Counted from the first letter of the stretch, positions 9,247 to 21,685 are shown. The stretch is DNA of 64,000 nt from Calocera cornea HHB12733 (GCA_001632435.1 KV424036.1:20595-84594), one strand, 5' to 3'. The notes: generated by a model from the letters alone, not told the origin. Translations and numbers: made by a program.

Positions 9247-10813
9247 GCCTTGAAGAGCTCTGCTGTCGAAGGAGGATATCCACCAGTCCATCATGGATGG
9301 CCACACGCATGCGTGGACGCCCGCAGGTACGTTCCCAGAAATGTTTACTGATGCGCCCATTGAAGGTCAGCTGCTCCAAACCCGAGCTCCGTCCGTGCGT
9401 TTATGACTGCCTTACCACCACCTGCACCGCTCGAACAACTGCAAGGCGCCAACAAGGCCGGATTTGCACAAGCTGCGGGGATGCCAAGCAAGAATCGGGT
9501 GGTGTCTTCTCGAGTTGTGTCGTTCACTCTGCGCGAGACGATAATAAGACAGGGATCCGTGCCTGTCGGACAGTGCTGGTCGCCAGAGAACAGGCTTGAC
9601 AGTGCCGTTCGACGGGAAAGCGCGTTGAGAACATCAGTCTTGCATGCGGCTTCAGGAGTACAGCCCTGATCGTTCGAGTCACGCAACAACCAGAACAAGG
9701 GGTCCGAGTACAGCCAACTGTGCCTGTATCAGCTCTTAGATATTCATTGTTATATTCGCATGTCACATACCGTACGACAGCATGCTAAGCTGTCAGACCA
9801 AATACCAGCGGGTGGCAACTCAGGACGTTTCATGGCCAGATCGCACGGTGTCCACGAACCCAGGGGAGCCATGGCGTACTCCCCAGTCAGTAATGATGAC
9901 TTCCGCAGACCCTCGACCTTCTCGCATCATGTCTTCCCTGCCCAATCTTCGAAGGGTTACCTCGCCCGTTGAGCGCTCGTTCGCGGTCGTCAGAACATTG
10001 TTGAATTTGTGCCAAATGGAGCCCTGTCAGTTGACAGGCTGGATGAGCAAGAGCGATCCAGGTGACAGAATTCATTGTATGTACCAAGGCCGGTTCCGCT
10101 GTCTGGGAATGCCAAGTCGATCGCCGAAGAGTTGTGGCGGAGGGCTAGATGTGAAGAGATCGTCGATGATGAAAGACTGCAGAAGGTGGGGCTGGGGCCT
10201 CATCCTTACGTTCAGACAGCGTAAAGGCACGGCCGTATGTCTGTTCGTTCGTCTGCTTGGGGTAGCAGACTAGAGTGAAGTGAGTGTATCTCGAATTCAC
10301 GAAGAGTTGATAAAGAGGACGAAGAGTTGATAAAGAGGTATAGCTTTTCTTTGCGTCTCGTTGATGATGAGGAACATCGGAACTCGTCAGTGCCGGTCAG
10401 AACCGATCAGCTCGAGAGGGTCTGGGGTTCGGGAGCAAATGTCGATATTTCGTTTTTGCTTAGGGCAAGTCGGATCTCCATGGGTCTGCGAAGTGGGCCA
10501 CAGTCGGCGATCATTCTCATCCGTTTCAACGGGTCACCTCATTTGAGGGAGGACTTCGCGCGATTCTACGTCAAGCTGGAGCTGTTCGAGACGAATGTGA
10601 TTGTGCATTGTGACAGACGCACAGCAGGTGACGCGGGAGAGAGTAGGTATTTACAAGAGTATTTATACAGGACGTTTTGACTCTTTGAGTCGCCGACATT
10701 GGACAAGGGAATCACCGGGCGTGCACCGACCTTTCTAGTGAGTCCTTGGGCTTAGTGATCGCTCTGTTATAAAGAACGTTAGACAAGCATTCAACATCTG
10801 CGTAACATGCTGA
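9247..10813. other. Intergenic, no supported gene
   Basis: No gene is supported across this stretch. It contains a 20-bp tandem duplication, listed separately. Frames near 9782-10273 and 10327-10680 have no recognisable content. Confidence 0.4.
10299..10338. repeat. 20-bp perfect tandem duplication
   Basis: The unit acgaagagttgataaagagg occurs at 10299-10318 and 10319-10338 without change. Confidence 0.9.
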
Positions 10814-11274
10814 CTAGTTGCAGTCGATGGAGAAGCTGAAGTAGCCGTTGTCGGGGTTGGTCCAGGTGCACTCGCCGACGCCCGGGTAGTCGTTCCATAT
10901 GGTGACAGATCCTCCCTCCTGGTCAAGACCCTCGTAGATGACCAAGTAACATTCATAATCCGTCTGAACTGTTGTACGATCCGGGAGTGAGATCAACCAG
11001 TGACTCAATGGTCGATATCCAAACGTACCGATCGAGAAGGACTCGCGAGGAGCGCCAAAATTGCCCAGGTGATCACCATCTCCCGCACCACTCCATTCTT
11101 CCTGAATGCCACCGGAGCAGTCTGTATGTGGAAATATGAGCAACTCAAAAGTTTGGATGTGCATGTGGCTCACGTACCCGTCGAATCGTAGGCCGCGAAA
11201 GTCAGCACCTGACTTTTGACTGCAACCGGCAGCGCGATAAGAGCAACAGCGATAGTAGCAGCGAGGAACTTCAT
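10814..11274 (-). CDS. Small secreted four-cysteine protein, type A copy 3
   Basis: Exons on the minus strand are 11274-11178, 11121-11029 and 10968-10814, giving 114 residues. The signal peptide nearly matches copy 2 (MKFLAATIAVALIALPVAVKS). The mature part has spacing C-x35-C-x26-C-x15-C, with blocks DCSGGIQEEW, FGAPRESFSI and a final FSFSIDC. Both introns have standard GT-AG ends and the phases seen in copies 1 and 2. The gene is on the same strand as copy 2 and about 1.7 kb upstream of it, which suggests tandem duplication. Function unknown. Confidence 0.85.
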
Positions 11275-11363
11275 CTTGACTTGAGTGCTGAGAGGTAGCG
11301 GTTGAGAGCTCGAATGGCGAAGAGGACTGGAGGTGCCCTGTCGAACAACGGTGGGCTGGAGCC

Positions 11364-11375
11364 AGATATTTATAC
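11364..11375 (-). promoter_or_regulatory. TATA box of type A copy 3
   Basis: It reads gtataaatatct on the minus strand, about 95 bases upstream of the start codon and aligned with the TATA box of copy 2. Confidence 0.6.
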
Positions 11376-14300
11376 AGTTTGAGAGGCCACATCGCCGCTA
11401 CACATCCAGAGCGTCTTGAATAGTGAAGTCAGAGTAGCGGTATTCGCACCAGTCAAGTATACCTAAATCCATAAGCACTGATTCGGATCACCAGTGACCT
11501 ACTTGGAAAGACCGAGCACCAGGCCGTGCGGCAGGTGGCAAAAGCGATGAACGTGCGGAATAGCAGCTCAGGAATGCCCAAGTACTTCCCGCTTTGGACT
11601 CTGGCAGTCAACATTCTCCAGTGTGCTTAGAGCCCAAGAAGCCACGTCTGATGAGAAGGATTTCGGCGTAGAGCAGTTGCCTCGGCAGGTCAAAGAGAGC
11701 GCCATTAACGGCGAGATCAGCCGTCTTGATGGGTGAGACAGAGCTGCGAGAACAATATGCAGAATGGATAGCCGAAGCAGTAGAACCTCACATTCGGAAC
11801 CAGCGAGTTCAATATGGACAGTGGACCGAGACCGATGCCTTGATGAGCCGAAGACGCCGAACGCTGGGCCACGGTAAACCGTTCGCATACCTAGCGCTAA
11901 TGCTTGAGAATGGCAGGCCAACACAGGATTTACAGCACGCAGCAACTGCAACCTCGCCGATGGTCACAAAACAAAGCTGTTCTTCGAAAGGCCAGTGGAA
12001 GCCCGACGAAAGGCAAGTGGAAGCCCGACGAGCAGGGGTGCAGCTGGCATATACTCCTCGCTGCTAGCTAGCCGCGGCCGATGGCACGCAACCATGGATG
12101 CCAGAATTAGAAATCGATCCGACGGTTTATGCATGGCGCCAGCGAGTGCAACAGTCCATATCATAGACATCAATAGTGAATGGCAAGGCCGATGACTAGA
12201 TAGGAAAGAGAGAGTTGTGGCTTCATGATTGTTGGTCGCCCCGCGCCAAGAACCGGAAGAACCGGACGATCCAAATCAGAAGACGGGAGCTAAATCACGT
12301 TCGGGAGTCTATTTTTGGGCGAGCTGCAGTTTGCCGGCGCTGCAGTTCTTCCCGGATGTCGCTGGACCACTTGTTGTAAAGCGAGCCATGTCAGCTGCAC
12401 CCAGCAATGGCTCTTCTCTTGCGCATTGCCTGCGGACGCTTGCATACTTTGAGAGTGACCAGCACATAAAAAGCAACTGTACAACCGCCCAAGCTCGGAA
12501 GGCAACTCACCACGAGCAGTGCGTTGCCAATTCAGCCGGTCCCACGCATCTCGGCTACCTCGTCTAGTCGCGTCGCTCGGCAGTCAGCGGCAATAAACAC
12601 GGGCGCTCTGGTGCTGGCAGTCGGCAGGTGTTGTGCGGCCGCTCATCGCTGTAGCCAGGCCAAAGTTAGGACATTCACATGGGCGCATCGGTTGCTACGG
12701 AAGCAAACTATCAGCCTCATCGGGCGGTCGCCTCCTCCGCCTGGGTGCTCCGACACCTCAATATTGGCGCTTTCCCTCCAAGAACTGATTCCAGCTGTGC
12801 TGCGTGAGCCAGTGGTATTGCTGATGTCTATGGTATTGCTGGAGTTCAGCCCCTCGGATCATTGTGAGACGAAGCTACGAAGTTCGGACGCTCTCGCTAT
12901 GCGCTCGAGTGACTGGATACGGCTGCTGCTTGATCGGTTCTTACACGCGGCAGACAGCTTCAGCTCTTACAATCAATAGATGAGGGACGTACATAAGTTC
13001 GCGACTGAAAGATGTATATGTAGCTTCCGTAACTCTCGCAAGACGAAGCCCGGAACTCTTTCGACTGTTTGCCGGCAGTTGTTTCTCGGTGCCGCGGTGT
13101 GCCAGCGTATGCGCTCCAAAAGACATAGTAAAGTAATCCGAAGCTCGGAAATAACATACTAACTGTCTCCGCATGTTGAGAATGGTATGTGTCCTCAGCT
13201 GCTACACCGCTCAATGCCGAAATGTTGGCAGCTCTGATACCGTAGGCCTGACGAAACCCAAAAGGGTATTTGCGTTGCTCTTGCAGGCCGTTCGTATCTT
13301 TCCCAAAGGACATGTTAACGAAGTCAGATGTATGTTACACTTCTGCTTTGACAATGCGGAGATAATTGACGTGGAGGCCCCATTTTACCCCGTATCTCTC
13401 AGGTTTGACCGTCAGTCTTCAGTCCCCCCTGTTGCTCCTGGCTCTTACAAGCCAAATGCATGAGATCATGTCGTGCGTGAACACAGACTGCTCTCGCAGT
13501 CCGATGTCCAGTAACTAGTCGATACATCTAGATATTGGCCTGTTGGGTAGGACTCATGACTGAATGTACCTCGACCATGCCAGTAAGGTCGGCACGAATC
13601 CATTTCATGAAGTCGCACTAACCTTAGAAGATAGCTCTTGATACACAAGCTCTGGGATCGGGTGTCAAACTTGAGGAAGTCGTCAGTATCCGCATTTCCT
13701 CAGCAATCTAACAACAGGCTCATGACAGCCGTCTCCAAGCACTGCAAGTGGTGAGTCGGGGAGGTTTCTCATATTGCTCCATTTTGAGCTGGCTAATCAA
13801 GTGACCACAACGCGATCGGTATTCGCAGCAGCCGTTGTCGCAGTGGCTCGTTTGCTTCACAGCACGTTTCTTTCGACCATTGTCCGACACTCGGCAGCGG
13901 AAAAGGGGGTACAGGAGCGGCCGGCCGCTACTGAGCCGGCAGACCTCGTTTGTAGCTCGGCGGATTTAGGTGTTTCTCGGGTGGTGCCGATCAGTAGCAA
14001 ACGTGCCTGATACAACAGCCTGCTTCAATTCGATCGCTAGAGCCACCTTAGAGGTTAAGCGAGAGCGCTCAAGAACTTTCTCGGGTCAGCTGCCACGATC
14101 TAACTCGGTTGTGCATATTGGACGTACAGGATTCTAGCCTTTGGAAAGGGCTTGCTGGCCGAAGAACTGTTGATGGGCGATGAAACTCGGCCATGTGATT
14201 GCTTCTGGGTAGCGGACAGACAGGCAATATAGGTGGTTGCTTTCAGAATCAGAAGAGAGTCGGAATTGGGAGGTCGACGGAAGGCAATGGATTTGTGGGC

Positions 14301-15731
14301 AAGACGTCCGCGGTCGGGGTACGGCGGTAGTAGGAGGTAACGAATTTGGAGCCGAGCCCACCAAGTCCACAGCTCGAGACCAGCCTGCGGACGAGACCAT
14401 TCTATTGCATTCGCGGACAATCCGATGGAGGTCGCGGTGGAATATGCTCATAAAGCCCAGGTATACGTACATCAGTCCCTGCAATCCGCAATGTGTCTAT
14501 GCGAGCCTCCTTTGCCCGTCGGAAAGAGCCACTTCATCGTCTTCACAGCCGCCTGTTCGACCTTCAGGGAGGTGGGCTTCTGTTGCCCCAATGGCACGTG
14601 TTCATCCCCAAAAGTCCATCTGGACTCATCAGAGAGAAGGCGGCCGTTGTGAATTCCGTGAGTTACGGATCCGTAGGCTGTGCGCCACGTTTCGGGCAGA
14701 CGCACGGCCCTAGACCCTTCCGCGCTTCGCCGGCGGTTGAGTGCCGCGTTGCATTTTTTTGAAGGAGCCAAAAATAAAGCCGCATCATCTCAGAACCATC
14801 CCTCATTCTCGTAGCCTCGCCGCCGTCAAGGCAGTGCGCGCTAGACACCTTCTCTCGACTCACACAACCGCGCTGCTGGTGCGCTGGCAATCCTTCAACA
14901 CTGCGCACCCGAGGGGACTTCGGAGACCGGCTGACTTGCTGAGTTCGGCGTCCAACACGATGATCTCTACGTGATGAAGAAGATTAATTCATCATGCCTA
15001 CCTATCTGGCAGGGACCCTGCCATGTCGAGCTTAGGCTTCACACGCCTCAACGGAAGCAGCATCTCTCAGGAAGAAGAGCGAGCTTTCTCTCGGACTTGT
15101 ATTATGTACTGGTTCCTGCCCCTCCCGGGACGAAGGCAAACTGCTGCTCCTGCTGTGCCTCTGAAGATTCTTAGGCACAAGTGCTGACGGAGCAGAGCAG
15201 GTCATTTTCCCAAGAGTTGGTGTGAACGGCCCCGGGCATTCTTTCGATGGCCAGTGCTACTGCGCTCGACCTTGTCATTGTGCTAGACGATCATCCCGTC
15301 TGCTACGGCCACGTCTCCAATTCCAATTCTCTTTGGCCTAAGAAAGGCGCCAGAAGGACACTCGCAGTATACTATATGGACATAAGGAATATCTCGCTAT
15401 GCAAGGGATGACTGCCTCTTCCATCCCATGCCGGTATGAACCCTCTCCTCGGGCACCGTCACTCTACATCTCAGTTGCTTCACTGATCAACCTGTACCTT
15501 GAGACACAAGTTTCTCACGCCGGCATGCCCGATTTCAGTGGTTCTCAGGAGATCCTCTGCTTAGTGAGGCAGGCGATGAATCCTGCTCACCGGTCCTTCT
15601 ACCACAGACTAGGGCGAAGGTACCGTCTCTCTTGCGGTTCTAACACACCTATAAACCGGCTGCTGTCCACTGGATCTCTCAGCAAACTCGTCGTCCACAT
15701 TGACAAGCAAGCGACCAGCTAAGCATTCACC
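11376..15731. other. Gene-poor region, nothing supported
   Basis: About 4.3 kb without a gene I can defend. Open frames are under 160 codons, lack conserved motifs and conflict between strands. I found no transposon ends. The last 100 bases contain ctataaacc near 15650, a plausible TATA box for the gene at 15732. Confidence 0.4.
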
Positions 15732-16297
15732 ATGCACTTCCTCTCGGCCATTGCCATCGCTATGTCTCTGCTGCCCTTCATCGCGCAGGCTGCTCCCAGC
15801 AAGCGCACCAGCTTCGGCATGGACACCTTCGCCGGGACGAGTACGTTTATTAGCCATAGCCGCATAGAACGTAGCTAGGTCTGAACCGCTGCACAGGCTG
15901 CCAGACCTTCGAGGAGTACATTCAGGTCGGCAACGTCGGTGCCAACAGCAACACCTGTGGGAACTGCATTTCACGGATTGTATCCAACACTGAATCATAT
16001 CATTAGTTCCTGGTCCCAGAGCCTCTTTCAAAGTCATTGAAACCGATGGCGACTGCGAGGTTATCCTGTGGACCGGCGATGTGAACATTATTGTCAATGA
16101 ATGTAAAGCACAAACCGCTCATCCACGTTTGGTAGTTCACGGGAGGCAAGCTCACGGTCCCCGTCTCCGATCTGACTGTCGGAACTTGCTTCGGCGCCTC
16201 CAACGGCGAGTCTTTCGAGTCCTTCGATATCCGTGAGCTGTGTGTCCCGCCATGTGTCTGTCGACTAATTCAAGAACGGGTAGATTGCTTCAGCTAG
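15732..16297 (+). CDS. Small secreted Kex2-site protein, type B copy 1
   Basis: Five exons (15732-15840, 15897-15956, 16007-16080, 16136-16232, 16284-16297) give 117 residues with all phases consistent. A signal peptide ends near AQA, followed by APSKR, a Kex2-like dibasic site, so the mature protein should begin TSFGMDTFAGT. Four mature cysteines follow the pattern C-x34-C-x25-C-x15-C. Conserved blocks are CQTFEE, VGANSNTFPGPR, SFKV, CEVILWTGD and ESFESFDIHC. The protein stops just after the fourth cysteine (CFS), while copies 3-7 carry a 12-17 residue tail. It heads the plus-strand series of this family. Function unknown; processed and secreted by inference. Confidence 0.85.
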
Positions 16298-18261
16298 ATG
16301 AGTTCGGATGCGATGTGCACCAATGGAAGGGGGATTAGACTATGTGGAAGGAACTGCACGTGGTCCTCTTTCTTGAAGTGTGGGGTTATGTACTATACTT
16401 GTCAAGACGTCTGTGCATAGCCATCGAAATCACACCGCCCAGCTTGATATGAAATCGTGATGTCGCGACTCCGGGTGGATTGAACTTCAGATATTTCCCG
16501 TCGACGCTCGCTAGATACCTGCCACAAAACTCAGTTGCTTGCAGACCTAAGCCATGCTTGCAGTATGCATGGCAGCGAGACGACAAGCACTCCATACTAG
16601 TAAGCCAAGAACCCCAACAGGAACGCTAATTCAAACGAGCACACTGCGAATCATTGAAGTGCCTTCTGGCCGGGGCGGCAGCAACTCGGTACACCGCATC
16701 AGGTGTGATTGGGAAGTACAATATGATTCAACTGTCGAACGGTTACCAGCGTACTTGATTGAGTCAATGTGTAAGCCGGAACTAGGGCATCAACATCCCA
16801 CGCGCAGTGCCTGCCAGTGTGAAATACCGCGGGGCAGCGGAGATGTCACACGAGGTGGACACATTATGAACGCTACATACACCCTCCTCCGTGCATCCAA
16901 AAACCTCCCAAGAGGCGGAAACGCGCGCAAACCTTCAGGCATCATGCTCTCGAACGAGCCTACCTGTTGCTGTGGACTCCGTGGGCGGCAATCTGGCCAG
17001 TAATCTTGATTGACTGCGCGCATTGGAAGCTTATACTCTTTTGGATGTATTCTGTCAGAACGGACCGGCGAGGCAACTGATCAGTCAATGCCAAGGACGG
17101 GACGGCACACCTTCCTTCTCCAATATGGGCTGTTAATGAAAGGCACAGATGTAGGGGATATTGCTGGCGGGAGGGCCACAAGATGTTCAAAACTTCGAAC
17201 GAGGATGAACCCGCACTTCGAAGCCTGCAGCCATGGAACTGGGGATAGCAGATGTGTATCTCTCTCAGCGTGGCACGAGCCGCTCTACTCAGGAGTGCGC
17301 TGTATGCTCATATGCTTATGTACTGCATCCAACTTTGACAGGAGCCTGCGCGCGCGCCCCTCATGCTTGCTGATCCAGATGCGCATATGGAGACTCTCTT
17401 GGATTGGTTTGGGTAGTGGGTAATAACCCTTGGGAGGCAGCCGGGTAGGGGGGGGGGATTACCCGTATAGCTTACTACGTGATCGGCGAGTTCGTCGACC
17501 ACGTCTGAATGGAAGTATTTGCACTGCTACCTCGAACCCAACCTCTTGGAAGCTGAACGAATAACTTAGGCAGCCAGCAGTTTTGACCTGTTCCTGCCGC
17601 TCAGACGTTCTCTTTGCCTGCCATGTCCGGACACGCCGATGGACCATGGTCCTATCCATATATAGTGGGCGAGGAAGGACTGCTGTTGATCCAACGGAAG
17701 GCACGGCGGTCCGCTTTGAGTCATCTCTTTTTCGGACTTCGTGATTACGTTCCTACTCGTATCCCAGCTTACCTCATGCTCAGGCAAGTTGAGAAGCAGG
17801 AGCAGCATGGGAGGCTGTTCCTCTCATTGGGGCTCGTTGATCTACCAGTGGACCACATACTCTTGATTCGTGAAGGTCTCTAAGATGCTCTCTCATTTAT
17901 TACACCCGCACTACGGCTGGAATAATAAGGACAGGAGATAGTGAGTATGATCAATGTCCCGCGATTGAAGCACGAGGTAGAAATTGAGTTTCGCTTTCTG
18001 CTCTTCCTGAAGATTCCCGAGCGTGTGCTAAAAGATTCAGTAAAGGTTCGACTGGGCGCCTAAATCGTACCCAGCTTACTGAGCCAGTCGGTAATCCATG
18101 ATCGAACGCTGTCATTGAGTTGTTGAGAGATACCCGATGAAGCCTTGGCAACATTGGCCACAGCCAAATGTTATTTAAGGAGAGCAGTTGTGTTGAACAG
18201 TTCTTCAGCAAGCTCGTCTTCAAGTTCAACCTCAACAAGCAACAAACAATTCGACTTTATT
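16298..18261. other. Intergenic, no supported gene
   Basis: No gene is supported. A run of ten G residues lies near 17449-17458. The end of the stretch is the promoter of type B copy 2, with a TATA-like ttatttaagg near 18170. Confidence 0.4.
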
Positions 18262-18757
18262 ATGCAGCTCCTTGCGTCCCTCCTTGCCTCAGTAGCCTTC
18301 TTGCCCTTCGTGGTGCAGGCTGTTGCTGTCGAGAAGCGTACCAACTTCGGCATGGATACTTTCGCTGGCACTAGTGCGTACAGCGTCCTGCAAGTGTCCC
18401 TATATATTGACTCACTTGGGTACAGGTTGCCAGAGCTTTGAAGAGTTTATTCAGGTCGGCGACGTCGGTGCCAACGCCAACAACTGTAAGAGAAATGTCC
18501 CTTCGGTTGAACATCGGTTGATACGGACGCTCGTAGTCCCTGGACCCAGGAGCTCTTTCCAGGTCATCGACCCCGACGGTGACTGTGAGGTGATCCTCTT
18601 TACTGAACCGAACGTGAGGATCGTGTATGTGAACAGAGAGTGACTGGCTGAGACATGGTACAGTTCAGCGGTACGAGGGTCACCCTCGGTGTGAACCTCA
18701 GTGTGGGCGAGTGCTTCGGCGGTGCAGCGGGTGAATCCTTCCAGTCTTTCGATATCC
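18262..18757 (+). CDS. Small secreted Kex2-site protein, type B copy 2, 3' end in gap
   Basis: Four exons are visible (18262-18373, 18426-18485, 18537-18613, 18664-18757). The encoded protein has a signal peptide, a VEKR dibasic site and the start TNFGMDTFAGT. The first three cysteines sit in CQSFEEF, DCEVILFT and ECFGG, and the end FQSFDI is reached. A donor site gtgagt follows at 18758, then a poly-T run, then the assembly gap at 18790-18889. The last exon, with the fourth cysteine and stop, must lie in the gap or beyond; I could not find it in the bases after the gap. The PGPRSSFQV block is intact. Incomplete because of the assembly, not shown to be broken. Confidence 0.78.
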
Positions 18758-18789
18758 GTGAGTTTTTTTTTTTTTTGACTGTCCTGTCA

Positions 18790-18889
18790 NNNNNNNNNNN
18801 NNNNNNNNNNNNNNNNNNNNNNNNNNNNNNNNNNNNNNNNNNNNNNNNNNNNNNNNNNNNNNNNNNNNNNNNNNNNNNNNNNNNNNNNN
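18790..18889. other. Assembly gap of 100 N
   Basis: Exactly 100 N, the usual placeholder for a gap of unknown size. It follows a run of 15 T and removes the end of type B copy 2. Confidence 0.98.
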
Positions 18890-19856
18890 CTTAAAGAAGC
18901 ATGACTGACAGGGGTCTTGACTGTGTCGTGGAGCTCGTATATGGTCCTCCTGCTGGCCATGCGTTGCAAAGCTCGTGTAGACAGTGCTCGGTAAATTTGT
19001 ATTGTCACATACATAGGCTTAGTAACCCATCTGTTGCCACTTATTGGAGCGACTGTGCCGAGGGTTGGCCGGGAGTTCGCGTGTGGTGGTCGTTTTCAGT
19101 CCGGTGAGGAAGATGTCTAGCCGAGGAACCAAGGTTGAACTCCCAAGTCAGCGCTCGGAGGGTGATAAGATCGGGCCACCCTGAAACCGTCAGGGGCTGA
19201 AGCGTAGTCACTGAGTAGAGAGAAGGAGCGAGGGACCGGAAACGCACCAGACCAAGAGGGAGTAAGAGGCCGGACGCGAAGCGAAAAAGACACCACTAAT
19301 CAGTACATCGCACTGACTAGCCGCTCCCGGCGGTCGTCAGCCCCCCCATGCCTAGCAATAGATAGACAATGAGCGAAGAAAACTGCGCGGGCAGCGCACG
19401 CCTCTATACCATGTTTCCAAACCTGAAAGGAAGTGTGCTCGAGTAGAGCAACAGCAGCGAAGGCAGAGAAAGAGGAGAGAGGAGTGCTGAGCCCCGAGCT
19501 GTTGACCCGATAGATACTGTAATGGTGGTGAGTCGAGCGACCGGAGACGCAGGCAAGAGCGAGTCCCACTTATCAGCTAGGCAAGCTGAGAGGGACCATC
19601 CGGAGCGCGTCGAGTCGGCCGAACCACAGCCAGAACACAGCCAGAAAGGCGCAGAGCAACGCTTGCCTCCGGATCCGTGTGCTCGCTCATAACGCCGCCG
19701 CCCTCCTAAAGGGGAATACAAAGCAGCGTGAGGACTACGTGGAGGCGGGCTGAAACCGCGCTAGAGAGCCGTCTGGATAAGAGGAGGAAAGCGGGACAGT
19801 GGGATCGAAGGATAGGACGCGCATCGCATCGTCTCATGCCTTCCTCATCAGCCATA
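18890..19856. repeat. Degenerate dispersed repeat tract
   Basis: From about 19240 this stretch resembles the tracts at 21850-24990 and 40120-42770, sharing blocks such as the ctgcgcgggcagcgcacgcc block, also found near 24117. It shows no coding potential. The first 300 bases after the gap hold nothing recognisable. Confidence 0.5.
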
Positions 19857-20126
19857 CTGTAGGTCGACACGAAGGTGCTCATGTCACCTGTCACCGGGCA
19901 CTTTTCACGTTCAAAATTTGACCGTGTCACCGACATTTTATGTACGGCGAGCATTCGGCATCGGGCTCGGTCACCACCTTAGGGAGGCTTAGCCATATCT
20001 CCGATAGGTGAATTTCGGCTCCGGCGAGCATACTTGTCACCGCCAAAATTTGGCGACGAGCACTCATATTTGCTCCCACACGGAGGCAAATGAGCTCCTA
20101 ATGAGCACCTTCGTATCGACCTACAG
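19857..20126. mobile_element. MITE-like element with TA target site
   Basis: A 270-bp non-coding element is bounded by inverted repeats that begin ctgtaggtcga and continue with acgaaggtgctcat after one variable base (c on the left, t on the right). Both ends are flanked by TA. This fits a miniature element mobilised by a Tc1/mariner or pogo-type transposase. The interior is AT-richer and contains repeated caaaatttg blocks. Its ends differ from those of the pogo-like element at 50735-54237. Confidence 0.75.
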
Positions 20127-21004
20127 TACTGCAGGCTGAGAGCAGCTGAGAGGTGCACGGCGAGTTACTGAACCGACATCCAGGACAGAGCGAGACAGAC
20201 GCGCAGGACGACGCGCACCTCCGCCGCATTCTTCATTCGTCTGCACTGCCTCCACCCAGTATAGGGACTTGAGCAAGCGCAGCATTCAGAAGACGGTGGA
20301 GGTGGGCTGAAGCTGCGCTGAGAAACCGTCAGAAGACGTCGCCACACATTTTCCCTTGCATTTCCATGATATTGCCGTGCAAAGGTGTTCCGGGCCTCGA
20401 CCCATCTCCCCAAGAACACTGCTCCGGACGTTGCACTACCCAGCGCAAATTGTTGTGTTCGACAACAAGGTCATGATGTTTGACAGATCCTATCTTGGGA
20501 CCTCCGCAGGTCGCCGGATCCAATCTCACGGATCACACGATTTTGTTCAAGAACGGGCATCGGGCCCGTCTCCATCGCTCAAGCACTGCCCCTATATATG
20601 CCACGAGGTATCCGTCCAACAGTCATTGAATAGAGACTCTGGCGGGAAGCGTTTGAACAGATTACGCATTCTGAATCCGAGCCTTTCAATTAAATGCATC
20701 CGGTCCCTGAGTTCGTTGTTATATATTGTCAGGTCTTGGTTCTCTGTTGGCGGCGCTAGGCCGAAGGCCGGGTTCGGTGACCTCATAGTCATCGATCACT
20801 TACAGGTTCGGTGACCTCACAAGTCATCAATCACTTACCCAAGCGGTTGACATTTTCGCCACTCACAATGGCGCATTCTGGCTCGTTGCACGCGAAGTCG
20901 GCGAGGAGCGCTAGTGAAGTCAATTCATTGTCAATCAAGTCGAACATTCATCATAAGCATTGAGTCGGGGACTGTTTCCGTGAGACCTTGAGATGGCTCA
21001 CTTG
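20127..21004. repeat. Duplicated 5' flank of type B copy 3
   Basis: No gene is supported. The part from about 20560 resembles, in reverse, the DNA upstream of type B copy 5 (46400-46860), including the shared stretch tatatgccacgaggtatccgt or close variants. The first 200 bases belong to the dispersed repeat tract. Confidence 0.5.
20771..20838. repeat. 34-bp imperfect tandem duplication upstream of copy 3
   Basis: The unit starting ggttcggtgacctca and ending atcacttac occurs twice, at 20771-20804 and 20805-20838, with few differences. Related ggtgatctcacaagt sequence is present upstream of copies 6 and 7. Confidence 0.75.
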
Positions 21005-21012
21005 CATATAAG
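21005..21012 (+). promoter_or_regulatory. TATA box of type B copy 3
   Basis: catataag lies about 75-82 bases before the start codon inside a block (gctcactt, TATA box, tagtgcac) also found before copies 4-7 at 43543-43550, 46438-46445, 48513-48520 and 55813-55820. The core promoter is therefore duplicated with the gene. Confidence 0.6.
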
Positions 21013-21086
21013 ATAGTGCACAAGCAGTAACAACAGCTTGACAAGCTCGTTCCCGCTTGACACACAGCGCCAGACAGAGAGCCACC

Positions 21087-21685
21087 ATGCAGATCCTCGC
21101 CTCCATCCTCGGTCTTACTGTTGTCCTCTTGTCCATGGTGCAGGCCACGGTTATCCAGAAGCGCGCAAGCTTCGGCATGGACACGTTCAGCGGAACGAGT
21201 ACGTTGACGCCTTTACTCTCAATGCCGGGAGTCAATCTCACGGTGATCTAAGACTGCCAGGGCTTCGAAGAGTTCATCGCGGTCGGCGCGGTGGGAGCCA
21301 ACAGCAACCCCTGTAAGGAAGTTCTCGTTCGATCAATCACAGTTGAGTGACGTTCACAGTCCCTGGACCAAGGAAGTCATTCAAGGTCATCTTCACCGAC
21401 GAGACATGCGAGGTGATTCTTTGGACCGGCGATGTGCGTAGTATGTTGGCGGACTGCTATGGTTGCTGAACTGTTGCCCAGTTCTCCGGTACAAAGCTAA
21501 CCGCTCCGATATCGTCCATCCCAGTCGGCTCATGCTTTGGGGCTGGGAATGGCGAGTCCTTCGAATCCTTCGACATCCGTAAGTATCTTCGCTCTTCCTG
21601 GTTCCACCCGTCACTCACCCTTGTCTTGCCAGACTGCTTCAGCGGCTCGGGCAACTCGGCCAGAGCGATAGGCACAGCACGTTGA
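21087..21685 (+). CDS. Small secreted Kex2-site protein, type B copy 3
   Basis: Five exons (21087-21198, 21253-21312, 21360-21433, 21482-21578, 21633-21685) give 131 residues with consistent phases. The order is signal peptide, IQKR dibasic site, then ASFGMDTFSGT at the mature start. Cysteine spacing is C-x34-C-x25-C-x15-C. Blocks are CQGFEEF, VGANSNPFPGPR, SFKV, CEVILWTGD and ESFESFDIHC. A short Ser/Gly/Ala/Arg tail follows the last cysteine. The gene lies in a module mirrored by copy 4 at 42870-43466, with homologous 5' and 3' flanks. Copy 3 is intact while copy 4 is frameshifted. Function unknown. Confidence 0.88.

Noticed and set aside
18890..19110. Search for the last exon of type B copy 2 after the gap
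   Set aside because: No acceptor followed by the expected cysteine-phenylalanine codons was found.
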